From: Porphyra umbilicalis
Taxonomy: Eukaryota; Rhodophyta; Bangiophyceae; Bangiales; Bangiaceae
DNA: 22,350 nt
Direction: 5' to 3'
NCBI GenBank assembly: GCA_002049455.2
Contig: KV919329.1
Coordinates: 1-22,350 of the forward strand
How positions within the stretch are numbered: position 1 is the stretch's first letter; every line of letters begins with the position of its first letter. Of this stretch, positions 1 through 8,777 are shown piece by piece. The position numbers and the translations under genes are program-made. A model generated the notes under the pieces. That model was not told where the DNA came from. It searched no databases and saw only the letters and a program-made list of their open reading frames with translations.

Positions 1-174
1 GCGTGCTTTTCGACCAATCAGAGGCCTCTCAGCAGCGCTCTTGCACAGTCGGTCACTGTCCTCTAGGACAGAATTGGGGCTCATCAATACCTCTCTGGCG
101 CCACACTTCGCCCGAGCGAGGTTTCCCAGTTGCGAGGAAAGGCGCCATCTCCTTCGCACAGTTCATCCATGTGA

Positions 175-815
175 CCAGTGACTGCACCACGGCGACAGTA
201 CCCCATGGGGCGGGCACAGTCGACCCTGTGCTGGTCACACCTCGGTCATTCGCGATTTGGGGTACCGAATTGCGGCCGACACCGGTCACTTTTTTCGCAA
301 CGGGCCAATGAAGGGCCGCTGCGTAGCCCCCAGGGGCATGATCCCATTTCCGTAACAGCATGACGGCGACTGCACCCGCACAGGCGGGCCCTGTGCTGGT
401 CACACCTCGGTCATTCGCTTCGGGTACCGAATTGCGGCCGACACGGTCACTTTTTTCGCAACGGGCCAATGAAGGGCCGCTGCGTAGCCCCAGGGGCATG
501 ATCCCATTTCCGTAACAGCATGACGGCGACTGACCCGCACAGGGGACCTGTGTGGTATACCTCGGTCATTCGCGATTTGGGGTACCGAATTGCGGCCGAC
601 ACCGGTCACTTTTTTCGCAACGGCCAATGAAGGGCCGCTGCTAGTCCCAGGGGCATGATCCCATTTCCGTAACAGCATGACGGCGACTGCACCCCGCACG
701 GCGGCACAGTCCGACTCTGTCAGGTCCCACCTCGGTCGTTCGCGATTTGGGGAACCGAATTGCGGCCGGACCGCCCACGTTTTTCGCAATTGGCCAATGA
801 AGGGCCGCTGCGTAG
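175..815. repeat. Tandem array 1, about four copies of a ~165-nt unit
   Basis: A landmark beginning CTCGGTCATTCG recurs at 241, 406, 561 and (as CTCGGTCGTT) 731, giving spacings of 165, 155 and 170. Each unit also carries a GGTACCGAATTGCGGCC block, a CACTTTTTTCGCAACGG block, GGCCAATGAAGGGCCGC and CATGATCCCATTTCCGTAACAGC. Copies differ mostly by one-base losses in homopolymers and a few short deletions; the last copy is the most diverged. Apparent open frames on the minus strand merely follow the repeat. I see no protein family, no spacer pattern and no RNA gene in it. It is probably a minisatellite or satellite fragment. Confidence 0.9.
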
Positions 816-915
816 CCGGGAATACGTTCCCACTAGGTGTGTTAGCCGTTGTCCCTGGCGATGCTGATGGGGAAGCGCCGCTACAGATGTGCTCGTGAAG
901 GATCGGCCGTGCGCA

Positions 916-951
916 GTTTCACATGACATTGGTGGGAATTGCCATGTAAAC
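916..951. repeat. Short palindromic repeat, copy 1
   Basis: A 36-nt element starts GTTTCACATGACATTG and ends CCATGTAAAC, so its ends are inverted repeats of each other apart from one missing base. A near-identical 38-nt copy lies at 6438-6475 in the other orientation. The flanks of the two copies do not match, which suggests a small mobile or foldback element rather than part of a larger duplication. The remaining sequence from 816 to 1330 holds no gene I can support, only a short direct repeat of GTCAAGGGGC near 1114 and 1132. Confidence 0.6.
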
Positions 952-1329
952 CAACTCAGCCATCAAATGACGACGATCCACAGCGAGCGCTGTGGTCACA
1001 GCAGAACAGACCACATGAGACGCCCATGAAGCGCGGATACGTGCCGACACAGACACCAGCCCCAGACACGCCGACGACCCAGCCCGGACCAAAGCACCCC
1101 CAAGAGCGGCATGTCAAGGGGCGGGCCCGTGTCAAGGGGCATAGGACGAGCGAGATACGGTCCAGATCGCAGATGCAACGGAAACCCGGTCTCGGAAGCT
1201 GATAAAAACGCATGTTAGACCACAGCTCTCGCCACAGATCCGGTAGTCAAGAATATCGGACCTATCAAGTGGCCCCAGCGAGCATGCCGATATCACGTAA
1301 ACAGGACTTTTCGGAGCACCTGCGAGCAC

Positions 1330-2840
1330 GCACCCTCTGGCGCCCTGCTCGCGCCCGGTTTGACGCGCACCGGCCCAAAATGGGGGCCAAAATCGGCCCG
1401 CCGATAATCGCTGGTCCGCTTTGCCACTGGGGCCACTGTGGGCCACACCCCCTATTCAGCCCCCGCACTGCGTCGCACACCTCTGGGCGCCTGCTCGCGC
1501 CCAGATTGCGCGCCACCGGCCAAAAATGGGGCCAAAATCGGCCCGCCATAAATCGCTGGTCCGCATTTGCCACGGGGGCCAGTGGGCCACACCTCCCTAT
1601 TCAGCCCCGCACCTGCGTGCACGCACCCTGTGGGCGCCCTGCTCGCGCCGGTTGCGCGCGCACCGGCCAAAATGGGGCCCAATATCGGCCGCCGATAATT
1701 GCTGGTCCGCATTTGCCACGGGGTTGGGCCCCCCCTATTCAGCCCCCGACCTGCGTGCACGCACCCTCTGGCGCCTGCTCGCGCCCAGATTGCGCGCGAC
1801 CGGCCAAAAATGGGTCCCAAATCGGCCCGCAATATCGCTGGTCCGCATTTGCCACGGGGGCCACTGTGGGCCACATCCCTATTCAGCCCCGCACCTGCGT
1901 GCACGACCCTCTGGGCGCCCTGCTCGCGCCGGATTGCGCGGCAAATGGGGCCCAATATCGGCCCGCCGATAATTGCTGGTCCGCATTTGCCACGGGGGCC
2001 ACTGTGGGCACACCCCTATTCAGCCCCGCACCTGGTGCACCACCTCTGGCGCCCTCTCGCGCCGTTTGCGCGCGCACCGGCCAAAAATGGGGCCAATATC
2101 GGCCGCGATAATTGCTGGTCCGCATTTGCCAGGGGGCCACTGTGGCCACACCCCTATTCAGCCCCCGCACCTGGGTGCACGCACCTCTGGCGCCCTGCTC
2201 GCGCCCGGTTTCGCGCGACCGGCCAAATGGGGCCCATATCGGCCCGCCGTATTGCTGGCCGCATTTGCCACGGGGGCCACTGTGGGCCCCACTATTCAGC
2301 CCCGCACCTGCGTGCACGCACCTCTGGGCCCTGCTCGCGCCCGGATTGCGCGCGCACCGGCCAAAAATGGGGCCCAATATCGGCCGCCGATAAGCGCTGG
2401 TCCGTTTGGGGCCACTTTGGGCCACACCCCCTATTCAGCCCCGCACCTGCGTGCACGCACCTTGGGCGCTGCTCGCGCCCGGATTGCGCGCCACGGCCAA
2501 AAATGGGCCCAATATCGGCCCGCGATAATTGTGGTCCGCATTTGCACGGGCCACTGGGGCCACACCTCCTATTCAGCCCCGCACCTGCGTGCACGCACCC
2601 TGTGGGCGCCCTGCTCGCGCCCGGTTTGCGCGGCATCGGCCAAAAATATGGCGATATTGCTGGTCCGCATTTGCACGGTCAGTGGGCCCCTATTCAGCCC
2701 GCACTGTTGCACGCCTTGGCTTTCCGTTTAGAATCGCGAGCCAAAGTTCGGGCAATAATGTCTGGCCCGTATTTCCAGTGGGGATCTGTGGGCCACACCC
2801 TGCCATTTGGCGGCAGCCTGACTTTTGGACCTGCGTGCAC
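1330..2840. repeat. Tandem array 2, about ten copies of a ~140-nt unit
   Basis: The landmark GCTGGTCCGC recurs near 1410, 1555, 1701, 1838, 1975, 2114, 2254, 2396, 2530 and 2659, with spacings of 128-146 nt. Each unit also has CGGCCAAAAATGGGGCC, a GGGGCCACTGTGGGCCACAC block, CCTATTCAGCCCC and CCTGCGTGCACGCACC. A worn eleventh copy reaches about 2840. Differences between copies are mainly single-base losses in G or C runs. Long open frames on both strands here are by-products of the repeat. The unit is unrelated to that of array 1. Confidence 0.93.
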
Positions 2841-3640
2841 ATGTGGCGGCCCCCTTAGCCCGAGCAGGTGCCATCCCTCCGTTGTGCCGTTCGTCGTGGT
2901 CCCCGCTGCTTTTCCCGGTGCTGCCTGCGACGCCGCATCAGCGCCCAGTGTGGTTGCTGTTCTCGTTGTGTCCTGCTTTTCCCCTGGCGCATGGGTGTTG
3001 CGCTGTTTGTTGATAGTTTGACCGCTGTAGACGGCTGCGCGTTTTTCTGACGTGACGGCGACGACGCCGTTGATGAGTAGGCACTTGGGACACGGCATTG
3101 TTTTAGTCGCCCGGTCTTGAGGCCTGCTGTCCATTTCATTTTTTTTCTACATACCCATCGGTTCTTTGTCTGTGTATTCTACTTGACTACTAAAAGGAAG
3201 AGGAAGGCTGGACCGACATGGTCATACCAACCCGGTTAGATGGCCTTCGCAGCCCCTGCCACTCAGAGCCTACACCCCGAAATTAGAGAGCTAATCCCCC
3301 TCCGTGGCACTGAGTCGCTTCTCCCAAAGCATGAGTCTACCCTCTACCAGCACGCGGTACGAACCGTACCCCATGGCGCGTCAGGCCAGGCTCTAAGTGG
3401 CGGGTACCGAAGCTCCCTCACAGCTGAACAGCTGCCACCAACTGGGTGTGGCCAGAGCGGGCGAAGTGACACTGGAGTGGGGGAAGGTGCCGGTCGAGGT
3501 CAGGTCAGCTCATCGACAGAACAGGGGAGCAGCGCGATACTCTGACACCAGACACACACCGACCGAAGAATGCCATGGTTGGCGGCGCCACGGCAATCAC
3601 TTCATCATGGTGGCGGGTTAGTGGTTGAGGCAGGGATAAG
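2841..3640. other. No supported gene; moderate-GC spacer
   Basis: Only short unrelated open frames are present. The most protein-like is on the minus strand around 2860-3134, beginning with a CPKC pair followed by a Thr/Ala-rich low-complexity stretch; no family is recognised. A T-rich, polyA-signal-poor stretch follows at 3135-3190. A plus-strand frame at 3240-3545 has ordinary amino-acid composition but no motif. Nothing here is strong enough to call. Confidence 0.4.
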
Positions 3641-3646
3641 CTGCGG

Positions 3647-4110
3647 ATGCCTGACTGTTCGCGGGCCCGTCTGGGGTGGACGGGACTCAAGCTTTGGACC
3701 TTGAGTTGTCGGTGGACATCCATGAGGTGGGATAGCCTGGTAAAGTTGAACGAGGCAATTGCTGTGACCGTCATGGTTTCCGCAGAGCATACGTTTCGAG
3801 TGGTGGTCTCCCCTCCAGCCCCAAGCGGGATGCCCCCATTCGGTACAAGGGCAAGGGTGTGGTTTTGCTTTCATTGAGGCTGAGCGCCGGTCTCGACCTC
3901 ACGGTGTCCGTCTCGACAAAGCTGCACGTGACAAGGCACATCCCCGGCGACTCCTGCCCACACACTGCCGACAGACAATCTGGCTGGTCTAGCCAGGTAT
4001 CATCGACATTAAAGATGGCTGACCTCACCTCAGTGCTGCAGAAGCCACGAGCGCGGCTGAGCATACGGTGTCTCCCAGCTGTTGGTAGGACTGGACACGG
4101 TTGGGTATGA
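3647..4110 (+). pseudogene. Possible decayed copia-type retroelement fragment
   Basis: Two plus-strand frames in succession look like the end of a retropepsin region of a copia-type polyprotein. The first contains AVTVMVSAEHTFRV; a shifted frame then gives IRYKGKGVVLLSLRL and LDLTVSVSTKLHVTRHIPGD. In copia elements the protease is followed by a stretch of the type 'v.G.G.v.l...ltl.dVlyVP'. The Asp-Ser/Thr-Gly active site is not visible, no long terminal repeats were found, and no integrase or reverse transcriptase follows within the next kilobase. The resemblance is weak and may be chance. Confidence 0.18.
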
Positions 4111-4348
4111 GGGGTGGAACAGAGAGCAAGATTAGAAAGACAGTGGGGTAGTAGTGAACAAGCAGCCCCTTCCACTCTGTGAGTTGGTTCTGTGACTCGC
4201 TCTTGCTTGACTGCAGAATGGCTGCCCCTGCCGCTTTTTCGAAAGGCACTGAGCTTCCTCCCCATGCGGTGACTGGACCGCTGGCCAGGATACACAGAGC
4301 CGACTGAGGTGGGGTGCCGGCAGAAATGAGGAGCTTAACAGCGGAGGT

Positions 4349-4741
4349 ATGGGAAGCGCCTCCTTCCCCCTACTTATGCCTCTGATGCGGCAGATGGGAC
4401 AAAGAACCCCCCCCCAGAAGGCGGCGCGGGAAACCGGGGTCAGCCCCACCCCTCCCCAGATGGCTCCAGAGCAGGGATTTGGCAGTGGGGTGGAGGCGCC
4501 ATCATCCCCCACGCATGCCTCTAATGCGGCAGATCAGAGACACAGACACCCCCTCCCCAAGAAGGCAGCAGTGCGGGAAACTGGGGTCAACCCCACCCCT
4601 GCCCAGATGGCTCCAGAGCAGGGTTCTGCAATGCAACCCAACCCCGCCGGAGTGCTGGAGACAGGAGTGACAATGCAACCGGGCATGGCCATCGGGGCGA
4701 TCCCCCTAAACATGTTGGCCGAATGGCCAAGCCCGCGATGA
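4349..4741 (+). CDS. Short ORF with internal peptide repeats, function unknown
   Basis: A 130-residue open frame from ATG to TGA. It contains the peptide RETGVSPTPPQMAPEQG and, one repeat later, RETGVNPTPAQMAPEQG, followed by a partial third unit LETGVTMQPGMA. The two full DNA copies (landmark ATGCCTCT-ATGCGGCAGA at 4375 and 4514) are about 139 nt apart. Between the quoted peptides there are two synonymous and two conservative amino-acid differences, which is mildly in favour of coding. There is no signal peptide, no membrane segment and no known domain. It could be an exon, a Gag-like low-complexity stretch or a non-coding minisatellite that happens to stay open. Confidence 0.3.
   Translation: MGSASFPLLMPLMRQMGQRTPPQKAARETGVSPTPPQMAPEQGFGSGVEAPSSPTHASNAADQRHRHPLPKKAAVRETGVNPTPAQMAPEQGSAMQPNPAGVLETGVTMQPGMAIGAIPLNMLAEWPSPR
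4358..4632. repeat. Two-copy ~139-nt tandem duplication
   Basis: Copy 1 spans about 4358-4495 and copy 2 about 4496-4632. Shared blocks include ATGCGGCAGA, GAAACYGGGGTCARCCCCAC and CAGATGGCTCCAGAGCAGGG. The copies are roughly four-fifths identical by eye and differ by substitutions and small indels. It lies wholly inside the open frame at 4349-4741. Confidence 0.75.
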
Positions 4742-4798
4742 ACCACCGATGATCCCAGCTGGCACTCGTGGTCGGGTCGGACTTTGCCCTGAGCCATA

Positions 4799-4818
4799 TA
4801 TCGAAGAAATCTTCGATA
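4799..4818. repeat. Perfect 20-nt inverted repeat in AT-rich DNA
   Basis: TATCGAAGA, two A bases, then TCTTCGATA form a perfect 9-bp stem, flanked by ATAT-rich sequence in a locally AT-rich patch. It could be a cruciform, a protein-binding site or an RNA hairpin. Around it, 4742-5001 has only a short plus-strand frame (4768-4962, basic, no known domain). Confidence 0.7.
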
Positions 4819-5001
4819 AATATATTTCGTAGGTTCGGCGACAAGCAACACATTAGCCCCCAGGCCATAAACAAGCCGGACACCCAAGCAAGAGACGCGA
4901 TCTGCACATACAAACGGACGGGAAATCGCCCACCTAAAGAGGTGAGCGTTGAAGTGGAATAACATATGGACAAAAGAGTGCCTCTTCAGACGACAGACGA
5001 C

Positions 5002-5135
5002 TACAGTGCATTCTCGTTACAAGAGAATGGTTTACAAGAGAATATGGGTCGCGAGTCTTCCATTCCAGTCCGTGTAGGCCATTTTTATATCAATTGAGCT
5101 GAATCAGCTGTCTCTTTTAAAGAGAACGCACTGTA
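5002..5135. mobile_element. MITE with pogo/Tc1-mariner-like inverted ends
   Basis: The left end reads TACAGTGCATTCTCGTTACA and the right end, reverse complemented, reads TACAGTGCGTTCTCTTTAAA. They agree over most of the first 25 or so positions, including a following AAGAGA. Both ends begin with TA, the usual target duplication of the Tc1/mariner and pogo group, followed by CAGT, a common start of their terminal repeats. The element is 134 nt including the TA pair and has no coding capacity, so it is non-autonomous. A subterminal palindrome GCTGAATCAGC lies near the right end. No transposase gene is visible in the window. Confidence 0.72.
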
Positions 5136-5374
5136 CTGCCAGGCCATCCGAGTCGGTGGGCGTACAGAACGGTTTTGGCCGCTTCAATGCCTGTCTCGGG
5201 CAAAGGCGCGCAGTGCGCACCCGGACACAACGTGACGACGTCATCGCCCCCCCCACTTTTACCAAGCGCGCACACTTCGCCTGCTCGCACCTGTGCCGGT
5301 GCCCGGAATGACTCCGCGTGTACCACTCCCACCCACCTCCACCACACACATGCAGTTGACCACCTCCTAAAAAA

Positions 5375-5541
5375 TTAGTGGCCGCTCAGCACCCCAACGC
5401 ACTCCCCCCGGCCCGCGTCCCATACGCGCAGCGTCCGGTCTTGCAACCCAGACACCACCCGCTGCACACTGCCGCCACCGCCACCGCCGTCTCGTCGTTG
5501 GCATCGCCGGGCACGGCGGCGGCGGTGATCTCTGGCATGAT
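5375..5541 (-). CDS. Last exon of a WD40-repeat protein (partial)
   Basis: The minus-strand frame VVSGLQDRTLRVWDAGRGEC is a textbook WD40 blade (Ser-Gly, DRTLRVWD core), followed by VGVLSGH and a TAA stop. Just upstream, in the adjacent frame, ITAAAVPGDANDETAVA would be the start of the same blade. Joining the two needs one single-base slip near 5475. A good 3' splice site precedes it: GCTAAC as a possible branch point, a long pyrimidine-rich tract, then GGGGAACAG ending at 5542. WD40 proteins are beta-propeller scaffolds for protein complexes. No other blade was found upstream to 6300, so the rest of the gene is missing, beyond long introns, or eroded. Ending directly after the Gly-His of a blade is plausible for a C-terminal blade. 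Confidence 0.6.
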
Positions 5542-6437
5542 CTGTTCCCCAAAGACAGCAATAAGAAAACGAGCAGGACAGGACGGAAGGCGGTTAGCAT
5601 CCGGCGAAAATAGAGCACGAGCCACACTCCTGCCCAAGGACACAAAATGGAAAGACAAATGGCGGCAATCAGGTGCAGAAGAAGGCACCAGTCCCACGGC
5701 CGCGCACATCCAAACCGAGTGTGGAGTCGAGAACAGGTCGACAACGTACAGCTCACAATGGCACACAGCAGCTCACTGCAGAACATCACAGGCAGCACAC
5801 AACGGGGTAACACGCACAGCGTCTCGCCCTACCGCGGTCCCCGGTCAACGGCACGCCCACACCCCTCCTCGGACGGCGACGTCTCCCTGCGCGCACTACG
5901 GTCGGCGACACCTCCCCACACGCTCCCGCGGTCGGTGGCAGGCTCACACGCGCTCCCTCGTCGGCTGCTGGGCCCACACGCCCCGCGTAAGCTACGCACA
6001 TCCCCGAAGGTCGCCACGTCCGGCCGCGCTACCCGCATAGCGGTACATCCGCGCATGGAACCCGACAAGCGCTACGAGCCGACGTGCTCCACGAGAAACG
6101 GTACATTGCGCCATGGTGGTGGTGACGACGGTCGCTGCGGGTCGGGCGCGGGTGGTGGGGTTCGCGGCAGTCCGTCATGGTGGCGGATAGGGGCGGCGGA
6201 GCGGTCCACCTGGATGACGGTCTTGTTACCGAGACAGTGGTCCGGTCGGCGGGTGATCATCCGCAGATCGACGCCCCTGGATATTTCTGACCCGCAGCTA
6301 CGAGATATGCAATGATTGAAGGACCAGAAATCGGTGCAATCACCAGAACGATTCTAACAATCGTCCAGCGCATCCGGCCCGCCCGGCCGCCGGGCGCGAG
6401 CGCGCGCAGCGCGCCGCCGCCCCCCCCCCCCCCGGAG

Positions 6438-6475
6438 GTTTCACACGGCATATTCCCATCAATGTCATGTGAAAC
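6438..6475. repeat. Short palindromic repeat, copy 2
   Basis: A 38-nt element bounded by GTTTCACA and TGTGAAAC. Its reverse complement matches the element at 916-951 except for about two substitutions and two one-base gaps. This copy has the better inverted ends, and the two copies together imply an original palindromic form with ends GTTTCACATG. It directly follows a C homopolymer. Confidence 0.6.
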
Positions 6476-6713
6476 TGTTCGAGCATTTCCTACCTCAGAC
6501 GGCTGTGCTGGCTGCAAACGATGTGCCCGTGGTGCCGCAGGCTGTCGGCCCCTGGCTGCGTCACGCACACGAATGCGCTCTTGCTGCGCTTGTGATTGGG
6601 AGGAGCGACGCGATTGGTCAACGATGATGGTTCCGTGACCAGACCTTGTTTTTGCATGGTCGACCATCCAGCTCAGCATGAATCAGCTGTCAATTGCATT
6701 GGTGTGATGGTCA

Positions 6714-6738
6714 ATCATACTGTACAGTACAGTATGAT
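6714..6738. promoter_or_regulatory. Perfect 25-nt odd-centred palindrome with GTACAGTAC core
   Basis: ATCATACTGTAC, a single central A, and GTACAGTATGAT are exact reverse complements of one another. The same GTAC-W-GTAC core appears at 8764-8777 and 11527-11539. The sequence could bind a symmetric transcription factor. Alternatively, because the core contains TACAGTA in both orientations, it may be a footprint of a TA-targeting transposon such as the one that made the MITE at 5002-5135. Confidence 0.55.
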
Positions 6739-7262
6739 GACGATACGTGTTTAAATCCGTTCTCCAGCCCAGCTAAGCGGCCCACGCACGCGCTCGTCGC
6801 CGCACGCCCGGCAATAAAAGCGCCACGTCGACGGCAGCGCCGTGGCGGTTGTGGCTGCCGTCGCCTGTACTCTCCAGCTATCGCACATGGGGTGGCACAA
6901 CGCCGCTGTAGAGCAACAACCAAAGGCAGAGGGTTACCCTACAGTGGATGGCACAACGCACAGGACGAGGCCACAATAGAGAAGCAAACACTCCAGTGGT
7001 TTTGCACGGACGCCTTCTCAAAAAGAACAACATGCGCACCCACTGGGCGCAAGAAAAAGCTCCAGAGCACTTGGCGTCCTGGAAAACAACGTCTGGGCCT
7101 CCCCACGAGAAAGCAAGATGAACCAGGCAGAGAACGCAACGCCAAGAAGGACGCAAGAAAGAAGCACCCGGGAAAAGCACGGAGCCGCGGCCAGGGCAGC
7201 GGCAAACGACGGCCAAACGCAGCACAGTAGACCACCGCACCACCGCAGAGGCCCCTTGACGT

Positions 7263-8214
7263 TCACCACATGGTCATCACGTCGGACTCCAAAACGGGTG
7301 CCGCTGGTACGTCTGGGGCATGCCGCTCAGGAGGGGTGCCCCCGCCGCAAACTGGATCTCCCCGTCCATCAAGCCGTTCAGCCCGGGCCTTGACGGACAC
7401 GTGCATCGGGACGGGCAGGTCGTCGATAATGTCAAACTCCACCACCGCCGCACCGGCTCGGGCGCCCGCCGCCGCGCGCCCTCCCCGGCGGCGGCTGGCG
7501 GGCCATTGACGTAGACCGTCACGTCCAGGCGGGTGCGCCCCAGGATCGCAAACTGCATGTCCCGCCCCACACGACCGCGTCGCCTTGGCCGGCGGCAGCA
7601 GCGGGGGTGACCCAGGGAGGGAGACATAAAGGGCAGCGTCCAGGAAGCAGCCCGCGCCGGAAAAGACCGACAGGGCATCGTTGGTCGCCCGCACCTCCTG
7701 CCCTGCACGACGACGGTCGAGGCGCTGGCCAAGTTGGGCCGATACACGGGCTGGCCGCTGAGGCTGCCGCGCTGCGCCCGCGCAATGCCGTCGGCGCGGG
7801 CATTGTCGGCGCGCGGGACGTGCTTCACGGTGAGGCCACCAAAGCGCTCCACCGCCGCCTGCGCGTACACGAGGTACGCCTTGAGCCGCGGCGCACGCAG
7901 GGTGAGTTCACGCCGCACCGCCTTGATGATCAGCTCCGAGTCACCCCGGACGGCCAGGCGGGCGGCGCACGGGTTGGGGACCACCTCGAGGGCGAGCCGC
8001 AGGCCACCGAGCAGGCCCGCAGCCTCTGTCAGGTTGTTGGTGCTGCGGCTGCTGAGGATGCCGCCGGCGGTCACCACCTCAATGAGGCCCGACGCGGCGG
8101 AGGGGGGCCGCATGGGGGTGGCGGCAACTTCCCCGCGGAGCAGCACCGACCCCAGCTGCCGGTACCCGGGTTGGGCGAGCAGCTGCCGTCAAAGAAGAGC
8201 GTGTAGGAATCCAT
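7263..8214 (-). CDS. RNase H-domain protein with C-terminal extension
   Basis: The start ATG at 8214 has a good context (GCACCATGG). The RNase H fold is clear: FFDGSCSPNPGTGSWG (first Asp), NNLTEAAGLLGGLRLA (Glu), AVRGDSELIIKAV (second Asp) and HVPRADNARADGIARA (last Asp). All four acidic catalytic positions of the family are therefore present. The family cleaves RNA in RNA/DNA hybrids. A one-base slip at the CCCC run 8150-8153 separates the first strand from the rest. After the domain, about 150 residues follow in slipping frames (for example DALSVFSGAGCFLDAALYVS, MQFAILGRTRLDVTVYVNG, VVEFDIIDDLPVPMHVSV). This is a beta-rich extension I do not recognise. With two or three single-base corrections it reads to the TGA at 7263. 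No reverse transcriptase lies beside it, so it looks like a host gene rather than a retroelement piece. Confidence 0.75.
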
Positions 8215-8493
8215 GGTGCGCTGCTGTGGGAACTGGGCAGGGCTGCGCCAAGTGGCGGCGACGGCAGGGAAACAGGTGCGGCAACAAGAAAAACGGGACA
8301 CTGGTCTGTCACAGCGGGCCGACGGTCCAGCAAGAATCCAATGGACCGTCCACATGGAAACACGTGCAGCGCACGTCACGGGGACACGGGCGGTTTGCCC
8401 CGTTTACCCCTCCGCCGTCGTGGACGGGGAAGGGCAAGGCACGAACGTGGAACCGGCGTCGGTTCCCCAATGGATCCACGGGGACAGAGCCGT

Positions 8494-8579
8494 TTGTTTA
8501 CAAACAATCTATCGACGTCGATGCGGCAACGCTATCGACGCCAATAGGGGCAACGCTATCGGTAGCGATAGAGGGCAAC
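8494..8579. promoter_or_regulatory. Cluster of palindromes and direct repeats upstream of the RNase H gene
   Basis: TTGTTTACAAACAA (8494-8507) is a near-palindrome. ATCGACGTCGAT (8511-8522) is a perfect 12-nt palindrome. GGCAACGCTATCG occurs at 8525-8537 and 8549-8561. CTATCG-GTAG-CGATAG (8555-8570) is another inverted repeat. A third partial GGGCAACG follows. The cluster sits about 280-365 nt upstream of the RNase H start codon and has lower GC than its surroundings, as expected for a control region. Confidence 0.45.
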
Positions 8580-8763
8580 GTGCTGCGTGAGCAGAGTCGT
8601 GTCCCATTGGACGGCAGACAAGAGCGCCAACGGCAGGACGCTCCGTGCAGACGGCTCGTCGATGAGACACGGAGGCGTCCTCGGGGTGCTCGTTGCCCAA
8701 GCAACTTGCGCGGCTCGATCGGCGTGCGCGCTGCGAAAGCGCACGGGCGGCGGGGCGCGGTGT

Positions 8764-8777
8764 GTACTGTACTGTAC
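8764..8777. promoter_or_regulatory. GTACTGTACTGTAC motif
   Basis: Two overlapping GTACTGTAC units, the same core as in the palindromes at 6714 and 11527. It lies 550 nt upstream of the RNase H start codon. Function unknown. Confidence 0.35.

Larger units (their letters stand above)
5560..7250. other. Long stretch without a supported gene
   Basis: The DNA directly upstream (minus sense) of the WD40 exon is probably intron. Hydrophobic minus frames around 5590-5800 coincide with its pyrimidine tract and are likely artefacts. A Lys/Arg-rich plus frame at 6694-7230 has no domain; its early part overlaps the palindrome at 6714. A C-run lies at 6421-6433. ATTGG boxes occur near 6596 and 6612. The sequence TGAATCAGCTGTC at about 6680 is also found in the MITE near 5099. 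Confidence 0.35.

Noticed and set aside
53..2731. Many open frames on both strands in the two tandem arrays, some with repeated peptides
   Set aside because: The peptides follow the DNA repeat in several frames at once, unit lengths are not multiples of three, and no frame is preferred.
175..2840. CRISPR array
   Set aside because: Units are contiguous and about 140-165 nt, with no short repeats separated by unique spacers; the genome is eukaryotic.
2841..5001. Intact retrotransposon
   Set aside because: No long terminal repeats, no reverse transcriptase or integrase motifs; only a weak protease-region resemblance.
5386..5480. Cysteine-rich motif CSGWCLGCKTGRC on the minus strand
   Set aside because: It is the out-of-frame reading of the WD40 blade, which matches a known family far better.
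5590..5810. Hydrophobic minus-strand frame resembling membrane segments
   Set aside because: It coincides with a pyrimidine-rich tract before a good 3' splice site and is probably intron.
7018..7269. Hydrophobic minus-strand frame just after the RNase H gene
   Set aside because: No ATG at its start, no family, and it lies in the likely 3' untranslated region.
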